Origin: Bifidobacteriaceae bacterium
Lineage (GTDB): Bacteria > Actinomycetota > Actinomycetes > Actinomycetales > Bifidobacteriaceae
DNA: 36,249 nt
Direction of reading: 5' to 3'
Assembly (NCBI GenBank): GCA_029227215.1
Contig: JAQXZM010000111.1
Span: forward strand, 1 to 36,249
Below are positions 15,156 through 23,285 of this stretch, piece by piece. The notes below the pieces were generated by a model that saw only the letters and a program-made list of their open reading frames with translations, was not told the origin of the DNA and made no database searches. Made by a program: the position numbers and the translations under genes. The first letter of the stretch is position 1; every line of letters starts with the position of its first letter.

Positions 15156-15229
15156 GGGGCCGTAGCTCAGTCGGTTAGAGCAGCGTCCTTATAAGACGTT
15201 GGTCCTGGGTTCAAGTCCCAGCGGCCCTA
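15156..15229 (+). tRNA. tRNA-Ile (anticodon UAU)
   Basis: A 74-nt cloverleaf: acceptor stem GGGGCCG with CGGCCCT (first pair G-U), D arm GCTC-loop-GAGC, anticodon stem GCGTC with GACGT, anticodon loop CTTATAA, T arm CTGGG-TTCAAGT-CCCAG, discriminator A at 15229. CCA is not encoded. The anticodon TAT (UAU) reads AUA. Most bacteria read AUA with a CAU tRNA modified to lysidine, so this is a notable alternative. A hairpin terminator follows at 15238. Confidence 0.93.
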
Positions 15230-15237
15230 CGATTTTC

Positions 15238-15276
15238 AAAGCCCCGCGAGCGCAATGCTTGCGGGGCTTTGTTGTT
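15238..15276 (+). terminator. Terminator of the tRNA gene
   Basis: Stem AAAGCCCCGCGAGC (15238-15251) pairs with GCTTGCGGGGCTTT (15257-15270) around a 5-nt loop and is followed by GTTGTT. It is a strong rho-independent terminator. Confidence 0.85.
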
Positions 15277-15291
15277 GGGATTACAAGCGTT

Positions 15292-15546
15292 GGGGACCCG
15301 GGGCGTTTCGGCGGGCATGTGGAGGCGAGCTACGTGTCGCGGCATGTGTCGGCGTTGCTGCCGGAGGGGTACGGCGTGCATTCGCTGCGCCACCGGTACG
15401 CGACGCGCCTGTACGGGGCGACGCACGATCCGCTGCTCGTCTCCCGCCTGCTGGGGCACGAGAGCGTGGAGACGACGCAGGTGTACGTGTGCCTGCCGGA
15501 CGAGGGGATGCGCGCGGGGCTGGACGCGGTCGCCCTGCGCACATGA
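15292..15546 (+). pseudogene. 3' remnant of a tyrosine recombinase (integrase)
   Basis: About 84 codons survive, ending at the TGA at 15544-15546. The frame contains HSLRHRYATRLYG, LLGHESVETTQVYV and a short tail, matching the C-terminal catalytic box of phage-type integrases: the HxxR pair, the second His of LLGH, and the nucleophilic Tyr in QVYV. The N-terminal and core-binding domains and the first catalytic Arg are missing. The fragment starts just after the tRNA terminator, with no start codon or ribosome binding site of its own. tRNA genes are common integration sites, so this is probably the scar of a lost element. Confidence 0.75.
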
Positions 15547-15590
15547 CGGGCCGCCTGGATCTGGCGGAATCTGACTACGTCTGCCAGGAT

Positions 15591-16274
15591 CTAGATCTGG
15601 CGGATGTAGAGCCAGTAGTTCGTGTCGGTGGACTTCCAGATGGCCTGGTAGCCGTCCCATTCCCTGTGCGCCCACTGGCCGCCGGTGGTGGGCGCGCCCA
15701 CGCCGTCCGGAGCGCCCAGGTTGCGCAGCGTCACTGCATGGAGTTCGTCGGGCGCGCTGGTCGTGTTGGTCTCCGGGGTGATCTGCTTGTCGGTCGTGCC
15801 GTCCGGCTTCTCGCCGAGCCATGTGCCGTCGAGTGCAAGCATCTCCGTGTATCCGCCATTCGGCCCTTGGGGGTGCACCTCCTCTGTTGCGGATGCATAC
15901 GCTTGGATGAGCGGAGTATCTGCTGCATCATCTGCCTTGAGCCCTTCCGTGTTGTAAGTGTCGATGTGCTTCGTCGCCTCGAGTTGGTCGACGATCGCCT
16001 GGAGGTCCTGCTGCGATGGCTCCGCCGCCGCGGATATCGATGCGGACGCGGATGTGTCGGCTGCGGAAGACGTCGTGGCTGGTGAGGCCGACGGCGTGGA
16101 CGTGCTGGATGCCGCACTTAACGAACTCTGCACGGATTGCGAGCTCGATGCGCTTTCCGCGCTCGCCTGGGTCGATGCCGCGTCTTGCGCGGACGTGCCG
16201 CCGCATGCCGCGAATGGAACAGTCATCGCCACTGCTGCAAGCGCCGCAACCACTGCTTTTCCATAACCTTTCAT
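15591..16274 (-). CDS. Ser/Ala-rich lipoprotein, hypothetical
   Basis: A 227-residue secreted protein. Residues 1-25 are a lipoprotein signal: basic start MKGYGK, hydrophobic core AVVAALAAVAMTV and lipobox FAAC with Cys25. Residues 26-90 are a Ser/Ala/Thr-rich linker, probably extended in the cell wall. Residues 90-227 look folded, with Trp/Tyr-rich segments (GQWAHREWDGYQAIW, NYWLYIRQI). I do not recognise the domain. The ATG at 16274 is preceded by AAGGGAG at 6-7 nt. Its 3' end points at the integrase remnant. It could be a cargo gene of a lost element, or a core gene next to it. Confidence 0.75.
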   Translation of the reverse strand: MKGYGKAVVAALAAVAMTVPFAACGGTSAQDAASTQASAESASSSQSVQSSLSAASSTSTPSASPATTSSAADTSASASISAAAEPSQQDLQAIVDQLEATKHIDTYNTEGLKADDAADTPLIQAYASATEEVHPQGPNGGYTEMLALDGTWLGEKPDGTTDKQITPETNTTSAPDELHAVTLRNLGAPDGVGAPTTGGQWAHREWDGYQAIWKSTDTNYWLYIRQI

Positions 16275-16706
16275 GATCGGCTCCCTTCATGAAGTCCCGT
16301 CATTCTCTGTTGATCGCCGATGCAGCTCCTGCGCCCCATCGGCTCCCGTCCGCCGCGTTTCGCGACCTCGCACTGTGTTACTGGTTGTTTGCCTTTTCTT
16401 ACCGGTTGCTGCCGTTTGTTGCCATTGGCCACACACGGTGCTCATGCCGCGTCTCGCAGTGCCACGGTTCCAATTCTTGGAATCGTGATTCAAGCATACG
16501 GTGACTTTCGGCAATGTCACAGCATGAGCACACGCCGTGTTTCATCGTCCCATGCCAAGACATTTATGGTGCCATCACCGCTCGGCCCTGCATTGGCGCC
16601 ATTCCGCGACGTGGCACAGTTATCCACATTGATTCTCCAGCAATGCAATTCGCCTCACCACAGTCCACATTGGTCCGAATCACCCCGCCGACGAGCGCGC
16701 AGCGGT
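16275..16706. other. Divergent intergenic region with inverted repeats
   Basis: No gene is seen. The region holds a 10-bp inverted repeat (GTGCTCATGC near 16438 with GCATGAGCAC near 16523), a palindrome TTCCAA-N3-TTGGAA near 16469-16483, and GAATCGTGATTC at 16480-16491. The last is repeated exactly upstream of the MFS gene at 20626. They may be regulator sites between the lipoprotein gene and the PD-(D/E)XK gene. Confidence 0.4.
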
Positions 16707-16718
16707 TATCGTCATCGC
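16707..16718 (+). promoter_or_regulatory. Candidate leaderless promoter of the PD-(D/E)XK gene
   Basis: TATCGT (16707-16712) is followed by exactly 6 nt and the ATG at 16719. No Shine-Dalgarno sequence is present. The hexamer keeps the key TA and final T of a -10 box. Confidence 0.35.
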
Positions 16719-18050
16719 ATGGAAACTCACCGCATCCTCGACAAAGCGCCCGCCCTGTCATCGCCCGCCGTGTTATCGTCAGCTCTTCCTTCGCCCACCC
16801 TGACGTCGTCCGTTCCGCCGTCGCCCGCCAGGCCATCGGCCACCCCGCCATCGCCCGCCATGCAAAGCCGGGTATACGAAGCATGTTCGCAGGCGAATCA
16901 CCAGGCATTGCTTTTCCGCACCGATGCACGCCTGGCATTGCGATGCGCCCACCATCTGCAGCGTGAGGGCCGGTTCGTCGAACCGCTACCGCGCCAGTTC
17001 GCCATTGCCGCGTACTGGCGCGACCTGTCGGACGACGCACGCCTGCGCGTCATCCTGCGCAGCACCGCCGCGGCGCACCCCAATCGTGCATTGTGCTCGG
17101 TGAGCGCGGCATTCTGGCTGGGTTTCACCTCCACGCTGCATTACCACAGCCATGTGCATATGGCGAGCGCGAGGCGCGGCGGCTACGCACCGCGGCATGT
17201 GAAGCTTCACACGCTGGCAGGCGACAGTGCACAAGCGGATGGCAACGCCAGTGGCGGCACGGGCGATGGCATCAGCGGTGGCGCTGGCGATGGAGCTAGC
17301 ACCGGCACCGGCATCAGCGCAGGCACCGGCACTGGCGCAGCGAAAACCATGAGCATCGAGGGCAGTTTCGTATTCCGAGGCGTGCGGGTGGTGTGCGTGG
17401 AACAGGTGCTGCTCGATTGCGCGCGCGACGCTCCGTTCCCCGAAGCGATGTCGATCTGGGACGCCGCCCTGCGCCTTGGCGCCACCGACAAGCGACGCAT
17501 CGCAGCGTATTGCGACGCGCATCGGCTGGCCTCGGGGATCCGCGCGGCACGCATGCTGCTGCGATTCTCCACGCCGCTCGCCGAGAACGGCGGCGAATCG
17601 CGGGCCCGCGCCACGATGCTCATGCTGGGGTTCGCCGAGCCACAAGTGCAGGTCTCGTTCCGTAGTCCGGCGACGCGGGGCGAAATCCGGCCGGATTTCG
17701 TATGGAGAATCAACTCCTGCCGCACCATCGCCGGCGAGTTCGACGGCATGTGCAAATACACCGACGAATCGATGCGAGGCGGCAGGTCGATCGAAGGCGT
17801 GATCCGCGACGAGAAAGACCGCGAGACCGCGCTCAACAGTCTGGGCATGACCGTCGTGCGGTTCAACGCCCAGGATGTGCGTGACATGTATGCGCTTGAG
17901 CACAAGCTCGACTCCGTGGGCGTGCCCCGCGTGTATGGCAAGGAGCTCACTCTGCGCAACCAGATGCGCGCCTGCCACGGCAGGCTGGAGAGCGGCACTC
18001 CGCTGTACCGGCTCGGGGTGGAACGCGGGTCGGAACGCGGCGCAAGATGA
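16719..18050 (+). CDS. PD-(D/E)XK endonuclease-like protein (AbiEi/DUF559-like layout)
   Basis: A 443-residue protein. Residues 1-50 are a Ser/Pro-rich tail. The middle contains a segment resembling actinobacterial AbiEi-like regulators (alpha-helical, LFRTDARLALRCAHHLQREG and CSVSAAFWLG). The C-terminal 130 residues have a Vsr/DUF559-like nuclease pattern: RPDFVWRI, then AGEFDGMCKY, then KDRETALNSLGMTVVRF, supplying an Asp, a Glu/Asp and a Lys in the expected order. A Gly/Ala/Thr/Ser-rich insertion of about 40 residues (DNA 17221-17345) sits between them. The start at 16719 is favoured by the -10 box; an ATG at 16860 is possible. Substrate and role are unknown; defence or regulation is a guess. 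Confidence 0.65.
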   Translation: METHRILDKAPALSSPAVLSSALPSPTLTSSVPPSPARPSATPPSPAMQSRVYEACSQANHQALLFRTDARLALRCAHHLQREGRFVEPLPRQFAIAAYWRDLSDDARLRVILRSTAAAHPNRALCSVSAAFWLGFTSTLHYHSHVHMASARRGGYAPRHVKLHTLAGDSAQADGNASGGTGDGISGGAGDGASTGTGISAGTGTGAAKTMSIEGSFVFRGVRVVCVEQVLLDCARDAPFPEAMSIWDAALRLGATDKRRIAAYCDAHRLASGIRAARMLLRFSTPLAENGGESRARATMLMLGFAEPQVQVSFRSPATRGEIRPDFVWRINSCRTIAGEFDGMCKYTDESMRGGRSIEGVIRDEKDRETALNSLGMTVVRFNAQDVRDMYALEHKLDSVGVPRVYGKELTLRNQMRACHGRLESGTPLYRLGVERGSERGAR

Positions 18051-18079
18051 GCGGTCTAGGCCTGGCAACCCCCGCGAGA

Positions 18080-18715
18080 GTGCCATTTCCTCTGAGTCTG
18101 TAGGCGCATTTTCAATCGTCAGAGACAACGGCACCTGACTCGCGGATTCTCAGAGAAAAAGACACAAAATCCGAGACCAAAATCCCTGACAACCCGAAAT
18201 CCACGAGCAGAATCAGACAAACCGGCACTCCCCCGGTGCCGGAATGCCTGACGATCCAACCCTCAAAGAATCTCTCAGAGGTCCTGGAGCCGAACCGAAC
18301 ACCGGGACCTCTGACAACCCAGGCATAGACGAAGCCCTCAGGGAATCCAGCGCCGGCCCGCGTGCCAATATGTCTGACGGTCTGGGCGACCAGCAAACTT
18401 GCAGAGACCCAGATCATCTGCCAGGACCAAAACCTCTAACAATCCGCCCGCCCGGAAACCCGTCATGGAATCCAGCACCGGCCCGTGTACCAGAATCCCT
18501 GCAAACCCGCCCACCCGCCAGACCGGCAGACAGACCGGCACCACCGAAGTGCCGTTTTCCCTGAGCCTGCGAGGGCATTTTCAATCGTCAGAGACAACGG
18601 CACCTGACTCGCGGATTCTCAGAGGAAAAGACACAAAATCCGAGACCAAAACCCCTGACAATCCAAAATCCGAAAGCACAATCAGGCAATCCAGCACTCC
18701 CCGGTGTCGGAATGA
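18080..18715. repeat. Tandem array E, 62-63 bp period, flanked by a 166-bp direct repeat
   Basis: A CTGAC-like block (variants CTAAC, CTGCA and CTGAG) recurs at 18186, 18248, 18311, 18374, 18436, 18499 and 18561, spacing 62, 63, 63, 62, 63 and 62 bp. A segment of about 166 bp at 18080-18246 is repeated at 18549-18714, offset exactly 469 bp. Units starting at 18311 and 18436 share GGAATCCAGC and CCGGCCCG blocks. An inverted repeat TCAGAGGTCC/GGACCTCTGA also lies inside. The array fills the gap between two convergent genes and has no coding pattern. Confidence 0.8.
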
Positions 18716-18822
18716 CTGGGCTGCTGACGGACCAGATGGACCGGATGGGCTAGGTGGGCTAGACAGTGCGTACGGACTGAGCGGCCCCGGCAGACTAGAC
18801 GGATTTCGGTGGATTAGGTGGA

Positions 18823-20523
18823 CTAGGCGGTGCGGTCGGATTGGGTGGGGCGGAAAGAAGCGATGATTGCTGCCGCCATGCACAGGGCGAGCACGAGGAG
18901 AATCGCGAAATCGATGCGGCTGCCTGTGATCGTGCCGAGCACGGTGGCCGTCGTGGTGCCGGCGGACGCGCTTGCGCTTGTTGCACTGCCCGCTGCGCTC
19001 GCCGCACCGGCACCGGCTGCTGCACTCGCTGCACCTGCCACAGCCCCGCTGCCCGCTGCGCCCGCCGCGGACTGTGCGAGGATCTGGGCGGAGATCACTG
19101 CGGAAACGACCGCCGTGCCGAAGGAGCCGGCGAACTGCTGCATCATGGAGAACAGCGAGTTGAGGTCGGACTTGCGCGGCCCGGTGACGCAGGCGCTCGC
19201 ATCCGACATCGTGACGCCGAAGCCGGTGTTGAAGCCTAGGCGCAGCAACGTGTACAGCACGCCGATGAGCACCAGCGTGAACGAATGGGTGAGGGCGAGC
19301 ATGAGCGCAAGCGCCACAATCATGAGGCCCACGCTCACGCCGAGCGTACCACGCGCACCGCAGCGGTCGTAGATGCGGCCGGCGACGGCCGACGCCACGG
19401 CGCCGAGCAGCGCGCCGGGCAGCAGCATGAGGCCCGCCTGCATCGCGCTCGCACCGAGCACGTTCTGCGCATAGAGCGGCAGGATGAACGACATGCCGAT
19501 GTTGATGAGCTGCAACCCCACATAGCCGAAAAGCCTCAGGCGCACGGCGCGGATGCGCAGGATCGCGTAGTCGAACAGCCGGCGCTTGCCGTGCTTCGCA
19601 TGCCAGGCGACCGCAACGCCAAGCGCCGCGCACACCACGATGCCGATCCAGAAACCGGGGGCTGCCCAACCGCCAAGGCCAGCGGCGTCGAAGGTGACGA
19701 TGATGGCGATGAAGGTAGCGGCGAGCAATGCCACGCCCGCGGCATCGAACGCGAGACCGCTCGCCCCACGCCGGGCTGCGGCACCGGCACCGCCACCAGC
19801 ACCAGCAGCACCAGCACCGGCACCCGCACCTTCATCGCGCACGCTGATCAGCCCCGCAATCGCGATGAGCACGAGCAGGGGCAGCACGCCTGAGAAGATG
19901 GCCCTCCACGACCACACGCTCGTGAGCACGCCGCCGTAGGTGGGGCCGAGTGCCGGTGCAAGCGAGACGATGACGCTCGCGAAGCCCGTGTACGTGCCGA
20001 TGCGCCGCAGCGGCACGCGCGTGAAGATGAGCTGGAACATGAGCGGCGTGGCGATGCCGGTGGCGAACGCCTGGAGCATGCGCCCGGCGAGCAGCAGCGG
20101 GAAGTTCGGCGCCACAAGGCACATCACGGTGCCGAGCGCGCTCATCACGAGCGCGAACACGAACAGGCTGCGCGGGCTGAAGCGCTTGAGCACGTAGGCG
20201 GTGGTGCTCATCACGATGGTGACGAGCAGCAGGTATCCGGTCGTGAGCCACTGCACGGTGGCGAGCGAGACGTGCATCTGCCGCATGAGCGTGGGGAACG
20301 TGACGTTCATCGAGGTCTCGGTGAGGATGCCCACGAACGAGAGCAGCCCGACCGAGACGATGGCGAGCTTCGTGCGCCACGGCACATGGAGCGCGGCGTC
20401 CTGCGGCGCCTGGCTGCGCGGGCGCTGACTGCCTGGGTCCTGATGATCTGGATTCGGGTCGTGCGAGCTCTGGTCGCGCGAAATGGGCTGTCGCTGTGCG
20501 GATGATGACATGGTTGATGCCAT
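18823..20523 (-). CDS. DHA2-type MFS multidrug transporter
   Basis: A 566-residue drug:H+ antiporter-like exporter with about 14 membrane helices. The first helices (AIVSVGLLSFVGILTETSMN and TTGYLLLVTIVMSTTAYVL) and the motif C-like segment VSLAPALGPTYGGVL fit the EmrB/QacA group. A 45-residue hydrophilic N-terminal tail precedes helix 1. Two Gly/Ala-rich insertions are unusual: one of about 30 residues in a central loop (DNA about 19750-19845), and one of about 40 residues before the last helix (DNA about 18955-19075). The ATG at 20523 has AGGAG upstream. No TetR or MarR gene adjoins it. GATTCG boxes upstream may be operator sites. Substrates are unknown. Confidence 0.88.
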   Translation of the reverse strand: MASTMSSSAQRQPISRDQSSHDPNPDHQDPGSQRPRSQAPQDAALHVPWRTKLAIVSVGLLSFVGILTETSMNVTFPTLMRQMHVSLATVQWLTTGYLLLVTIVMSTTAYVLKRFSPRSLFVFALVMSALGTVMCLVAPNFPLLLAGRMLQAFATGIATPLMFQLIFTRVPLRRIGTYTGFASVIVSLAPALGPTYGGVLTSVWSWRAIFSGVLPLLVLIAIAGLISVRDEGAGAGAGAAGAGGGAGAAARRGASGLAFDAAGVALLAATFIAIIVTFDAAGLGGWAAPGFWIGIVVCAALGVAVAWHAKHGKRRLFDYAILRIRAVRLRLFGYVGLQLINIGMSFILPLYAQNVLGASAMQAGLMLLPGALLGAVASAVAGRIYDRCGARGTLGVSVGLMIVALALMLALTHSFTLVLIGVLYTLLRLGFNTGFGVTMSDASACVTGPRKSDLNSLFSMMQQFAGSFGTAVVSAVISAQILAQSAAGAAGSGAVAGAASAAAGAGAASAAGSATSASASAGTTTATVLGTITGSRIDFAILLVLALCMAAAIIASFRPTQSDRTA

Positions 20524-20625
20524 GGCTTGCTCCTGTCAATTGCTCCTGATGCGACCGACCGGCCGTTTGATGAATCTCCATCCATCAAACCAGTCCATCG
20601 ATCAATGTCATCAATGAATCGGAAT

Positions 20626-20655
20626 GAATCGTGATTCGATATGAATAACCGAATC
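20626..20655 (-). promoter_or_regulatory. Candidate operator boxes upstream of the MFS gene
   Basis: GAATCGTGATTC (20626-20637) is a near-perfect palindrome, and GATTCG (20633-20638) pairs with CGAATC (20650-20655). They lie about 110 bp before the MFS start. The 12-mer also occurs at 16480-16491. The rest of 20524-20941 holds no gene I can support. Confidence 0.35.
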
Positions 20656-20853
20656 CGAATGCTCACGCCGATCGCACGGAAAGCAGGAAATCCCCTGATT
20701 GCATTAGTTGCTGCATGACTGCATGGCTGTGAAACCGCCGTGTCATGCATCATGATTGCCACGCATCATGCATGCAGCACCGTGCAACAACACAACATTG
20801 GGAAAACCTACGATGCGCTTCCCGTCCAGCGCAGGTAGCATCACAGGTGGTTA

Positions 20854-20866
20854 CTTTACCGTAAAG
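20854..20866 (+). promoter_or_regulatory. Perfect 13-bp palindrome upstream of the CmpB-like gene
   Basis: CTTTAC-C-GTAAAG lies 76 bp before the ATG at 20942. It is AT-rich relative to its surroundings and could be an operator. Confidence 0.3.
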
Positions 20867-20941
20867 GTCCGGACGAACGCCATCGGGGCGGCGACACCAC
20901 CCAAGGATTCAGCGGGCCGTAAGGAAGGAGCAGTGCGCACC

Positions 20942-21763
20942 ATGAGCAAGCGTCACGCATCCGCGTCACCGAACGATTCGTTACAAGACCTTTCGCGCAA
21001 TTCCTCCCATGATTCCTCCCATGATTCCTCGCATGATCCCTCGCACGGCCGTTCGCATGCCCCCTCCCGCAATTCCTCCTGCGCCGCGTTGAGCCGCCCG
21101 CACGGCGCCTCCCCGTGGTGGGCGCGAGAGCGCAGCATCCCCGCCTGGGATGGCTTCGACATCGTGTACCTGTTCGCCATCGCCGGCACGATCGGCACGA
21201 TCTACGAGGAGATTCTCGTGCTCGTCACGCAAGGCGTGTTCGAGAACCGCAGCGGCTCCATCATCACCACCGTCAACTGGGTGTACGGCATGGGCGCGTC
21301 CCTCATGTTCGTGTGCCTGCAACGGTGGCGCAAGCCCTGGCAGTATTTCACGATCGGCGCTCTGCTGGGCGGCGTGGTGGAGTTCACGCTCAGCGTGATC
21401 GAGCAATACCTGCTCGGTGCGAAATCCTGGGATTACTCCGGCACGCCGCTCAACATCGACGGGCGCACATCCGTGCCGGTGATGCTCGTGTGGGGACTGC
21501 TGTGCACGGCGTGCATGTGCTGGGTGTTCCCGCCCGTGCTGCGGCTCGTGCACCGCATACCACGGCGCCCGCGACGCGCGATCGCAGTGTCGCTTGCAGC
21601 GATTATGCTCGTCGACCTCGCGCTGTTCGTGCCGGCGATCGTGCGGTATTCGCAGCGCGCGCAAGGGCTGTATTTCGACAACGGCTACTGCCGGTGGGTG
21701 GACCGCACCTTCGACGACAGCTTCATGCACGCCCACTACCCCAACATGCAGGTCAAGCACTGA
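20942..21763 (+). CDS. Putative ABC-transporter type IV (CmpB family) membrane protein
   Basis: A 273-residue membrane protein. Residues 1-60 are a cytoplasmic tail with a tandem S/H/D repeat (SSHD units, DNA about 21003-21050). Then five or six hydrophobic segments follow, with the family signature GTIYEEILVLVTQGVFENRS, LGGVVEFTLSVIEQYLLG and GRTSVPVMLVWGLL, which match the CmpB-type putative ABC transporter family. No ATPase adjoins it. The ATG at 20942 is chosen because AAGGAAGGAG lies 11 nt upstream; a GTG at 20933 is an alternative. Function in this family is not established. Confidence 0.75.
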   Translation: MSKRHASASPNDSLQDLSRNSSHDSSHDSSHDPSHGRSHAPSRNSSCAALSRPHGASPWWARERSIPAWDGFDIVYLFAIAGTIGTIYEEILVLVTQGVFENRSGSIITTVNWVYGMGASLMFVCLQRWRKPWQYFTIGALLGGVVEFTLSVIEQYLLGAKSWDYSGTPLNIDGRTSVPVMLVWGLLCTACMCWVFPPVLRLVHRIPRRPRRAIAVSLAAIMLVDLALFVPAIVRYSQRAQGLYFDNGYCRWVDRTFDDSFMHAHYPNMQVKH

Positions 21764-21769
21764 GCGGGG

Positions 21770-23206
21770 TCATTCCGTGTGTGCCAGACCGTTGCGCACC
21801 AGACCGTTGCGCACCAGATAGTCGCGCAGCACGACGGCGTTGTTGTGCGCCTCGTCTTTCGCGCCGAACACGAGCGTGACGCGCTGCTGCCCCGCCCATG
21901 CCTGGCGCAGCTGCTCGATGGCATCGGGATTCGCATCGAGCTCCGCCTCGTAGCGCTGCCTAAACTCCGGGAAGCGCTCGGGAATGTGGGCAAACCAGGT
22001 GCGCAGCTCCTTGGAAGGTGCCACGTCCTTAATCCAAGCGGCAATGTGCGCCTTCGCCTTCGATGTGCCGCGCGGCCACAGACGGTCGATGAGTATGCGC
22101 ATGCCGTCGGCGTCCGATGGTTCCGCGTAGGCGCGCTTGATGGTGATGACCGGCACGGTAGTGGAGTCTGCGGTATCGGCGGAGGGTGCAGCGTCAGTGG
22201 GGTTTACGGTATCGGTAGAGTTCACGGTATCGGTGGAATTCATGGTATCAGCAGAGTTCGCGGTATCGGCGCTTGCGTTTGCGGCTGCTGACAATTGGGA
22301 GGAATCCTGAGGCATGGTGGTCTGCTCCTTCGGTGTGATTGTTTCGCTAACGCCCACAATAGGAGCATCTGAAGCAACCGGTGCATCGACCTGCGCAGCG
22401 GCGATTTGCACGGCGCTGACCGGCACCGCCTGTTTGGTGAGCGGACTGCGCGACACGCAAGGGTCGGAGGCGACGAAATACCGCCGCATGCGATCCGCCG
22501 CTTTGCTGATGCCCACGCGCGGCCCGCACATGATGCGCTCGCCCGGCCTCAGCGGCGCTGGCATGATGCGCAGCGGCGGTTGGGTGAGGTCGTGACCATA
22601 CAATGCCATGTCGACGCTGAGCGCCTCACACAGTTTCGCCGGCCCGTTCGCCAGTTCCACGCCGGTGCGCCCGCCGCGGTTGTGGCTCGCGATGTCGGTG
22701 CCCTCCACGATGCACGCGGCGCGCACCAAGGCGCCGGAACCGAAGCCCGCGGGCCCGGCGGTCACGTTCATGCAGTGGTGGATGCCGTGGCTCACGTAAA
22801 TGTAGGCGTGCAGCGCGGGGCCGAACATCGCGCGGTTGCGTTCGGTGCGCCCGCGGTAGGTATGGCTCGCCGGATCGGTCTGGTCGTAGGCCTCGGTCTC
22901 CACAATGCGCGCGACGATGCGACGGGCGGCGGCGGTGTGGTTTGCGGTATTGATGATGTGATCGCCACCGATGCCGCCATTGGCGGCATCGTCTCCGTCT
23001 GGTGTTGCGGCATTTGCCGATGAATCATCATCCGTCATATCGCGCACGATGAGACTGCCGAGCAAGCTGATTGCCATGGAGTCGGCGGTATGGGGCAACT
23101 GGGGATCCACCAACTGCGAATCCATCAGATGCGAATCCACCGGCAGCGGATTTACGGATGGCTCCGCTGCCGGTTGCTCCTGCGACTCGCATTCACTGCA
23201 TGTCAT
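21770..23206 (-). CDS. 3-methyladenine DNA glycosylase (AAG/Mpg) fused to a DUF488 domain
   Basis: One uninterrupted 478-codon frame encodes two domains. Residues about 44-255 are an AAG-type glycosylase, which removes alkylated bases and hypoxanthine. Glu105 and Tyr107 (VETEAY), His115 (SHTYRG) and the VGPR-like block CGPRVGISKAADRMRRYF match the family. Residues about 350-470 are a DUF488/YeaO-like domain (ILIDRLWPRGTSKAKA, then VTLVFGAKDEAHNNA). The linker is Thr/Asp/Ser-rich with a repeated TDTVNS unit. Met298 (ATG at 22315) has AAGGAG about 9 nt upstream, so the DUF488 part may also be made alone. The start at 23206 lacks a clear ribosome binding site and is uncertain. A 40-residue Asp/Asn/Ala insertion interrupts the glycosylase before VARIVETEAY. 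Confidence 0.82.
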   Translation of the reverse strand: MTCSECESQEQPAAEPSVNPLPVDSHLMDSQLVDPQLPHTADSMAISLLGSLIVRDMTDDDSSANAATPDGDDAANGGIGGDHIINTANHTAAARRIVARIVETEAYDQTDPASHTYRGRTERNRAMFGPALHAYIYVSHGIHHCMNVTAGPAGFGSGALVRAACIVEGTDIASHNRGGRTGVELANGPAKLCEALSVDMALYGHDLTQPPLRIMPAPLRPGERIMCGPRVGISKAADRMRRYFVASDPCVSRSPLTKQAVPVSAVQIAAAQVDAPVASDAPIVGVSETITPKEQTTMPQDSSQLSAAANASADTANSADTMNSTDTVNSTDTVNPTDAAPSADTADSTTVPVITIKRAYAEPSDADGMRILIDRLWPRGTSKAKAHIAAWIKDVAPSKELRTWFAHIPERFPEFRQRYEAELDANPDAIEQLRQAWAGQQRVTLVFGAKDEAHNNAVVLRDYLVRNGLVRNGLAHTE

Positions 23207-23285
23207 CAGTACCGCGTTCCATTAGCTCTACGCCCCATCAGTTCAGCGTTCCATCAGTTCCGTATTCCGTCACTGCCTGGTGCCA

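Noticed and set aside
15255-16085. 276-codon plus-strand frame after the tRNA
   Set aside because: It overlaps the integrase remnant in another frame and is antisense to the lipoprotein; the composition is Arg/Gly/Val noise.
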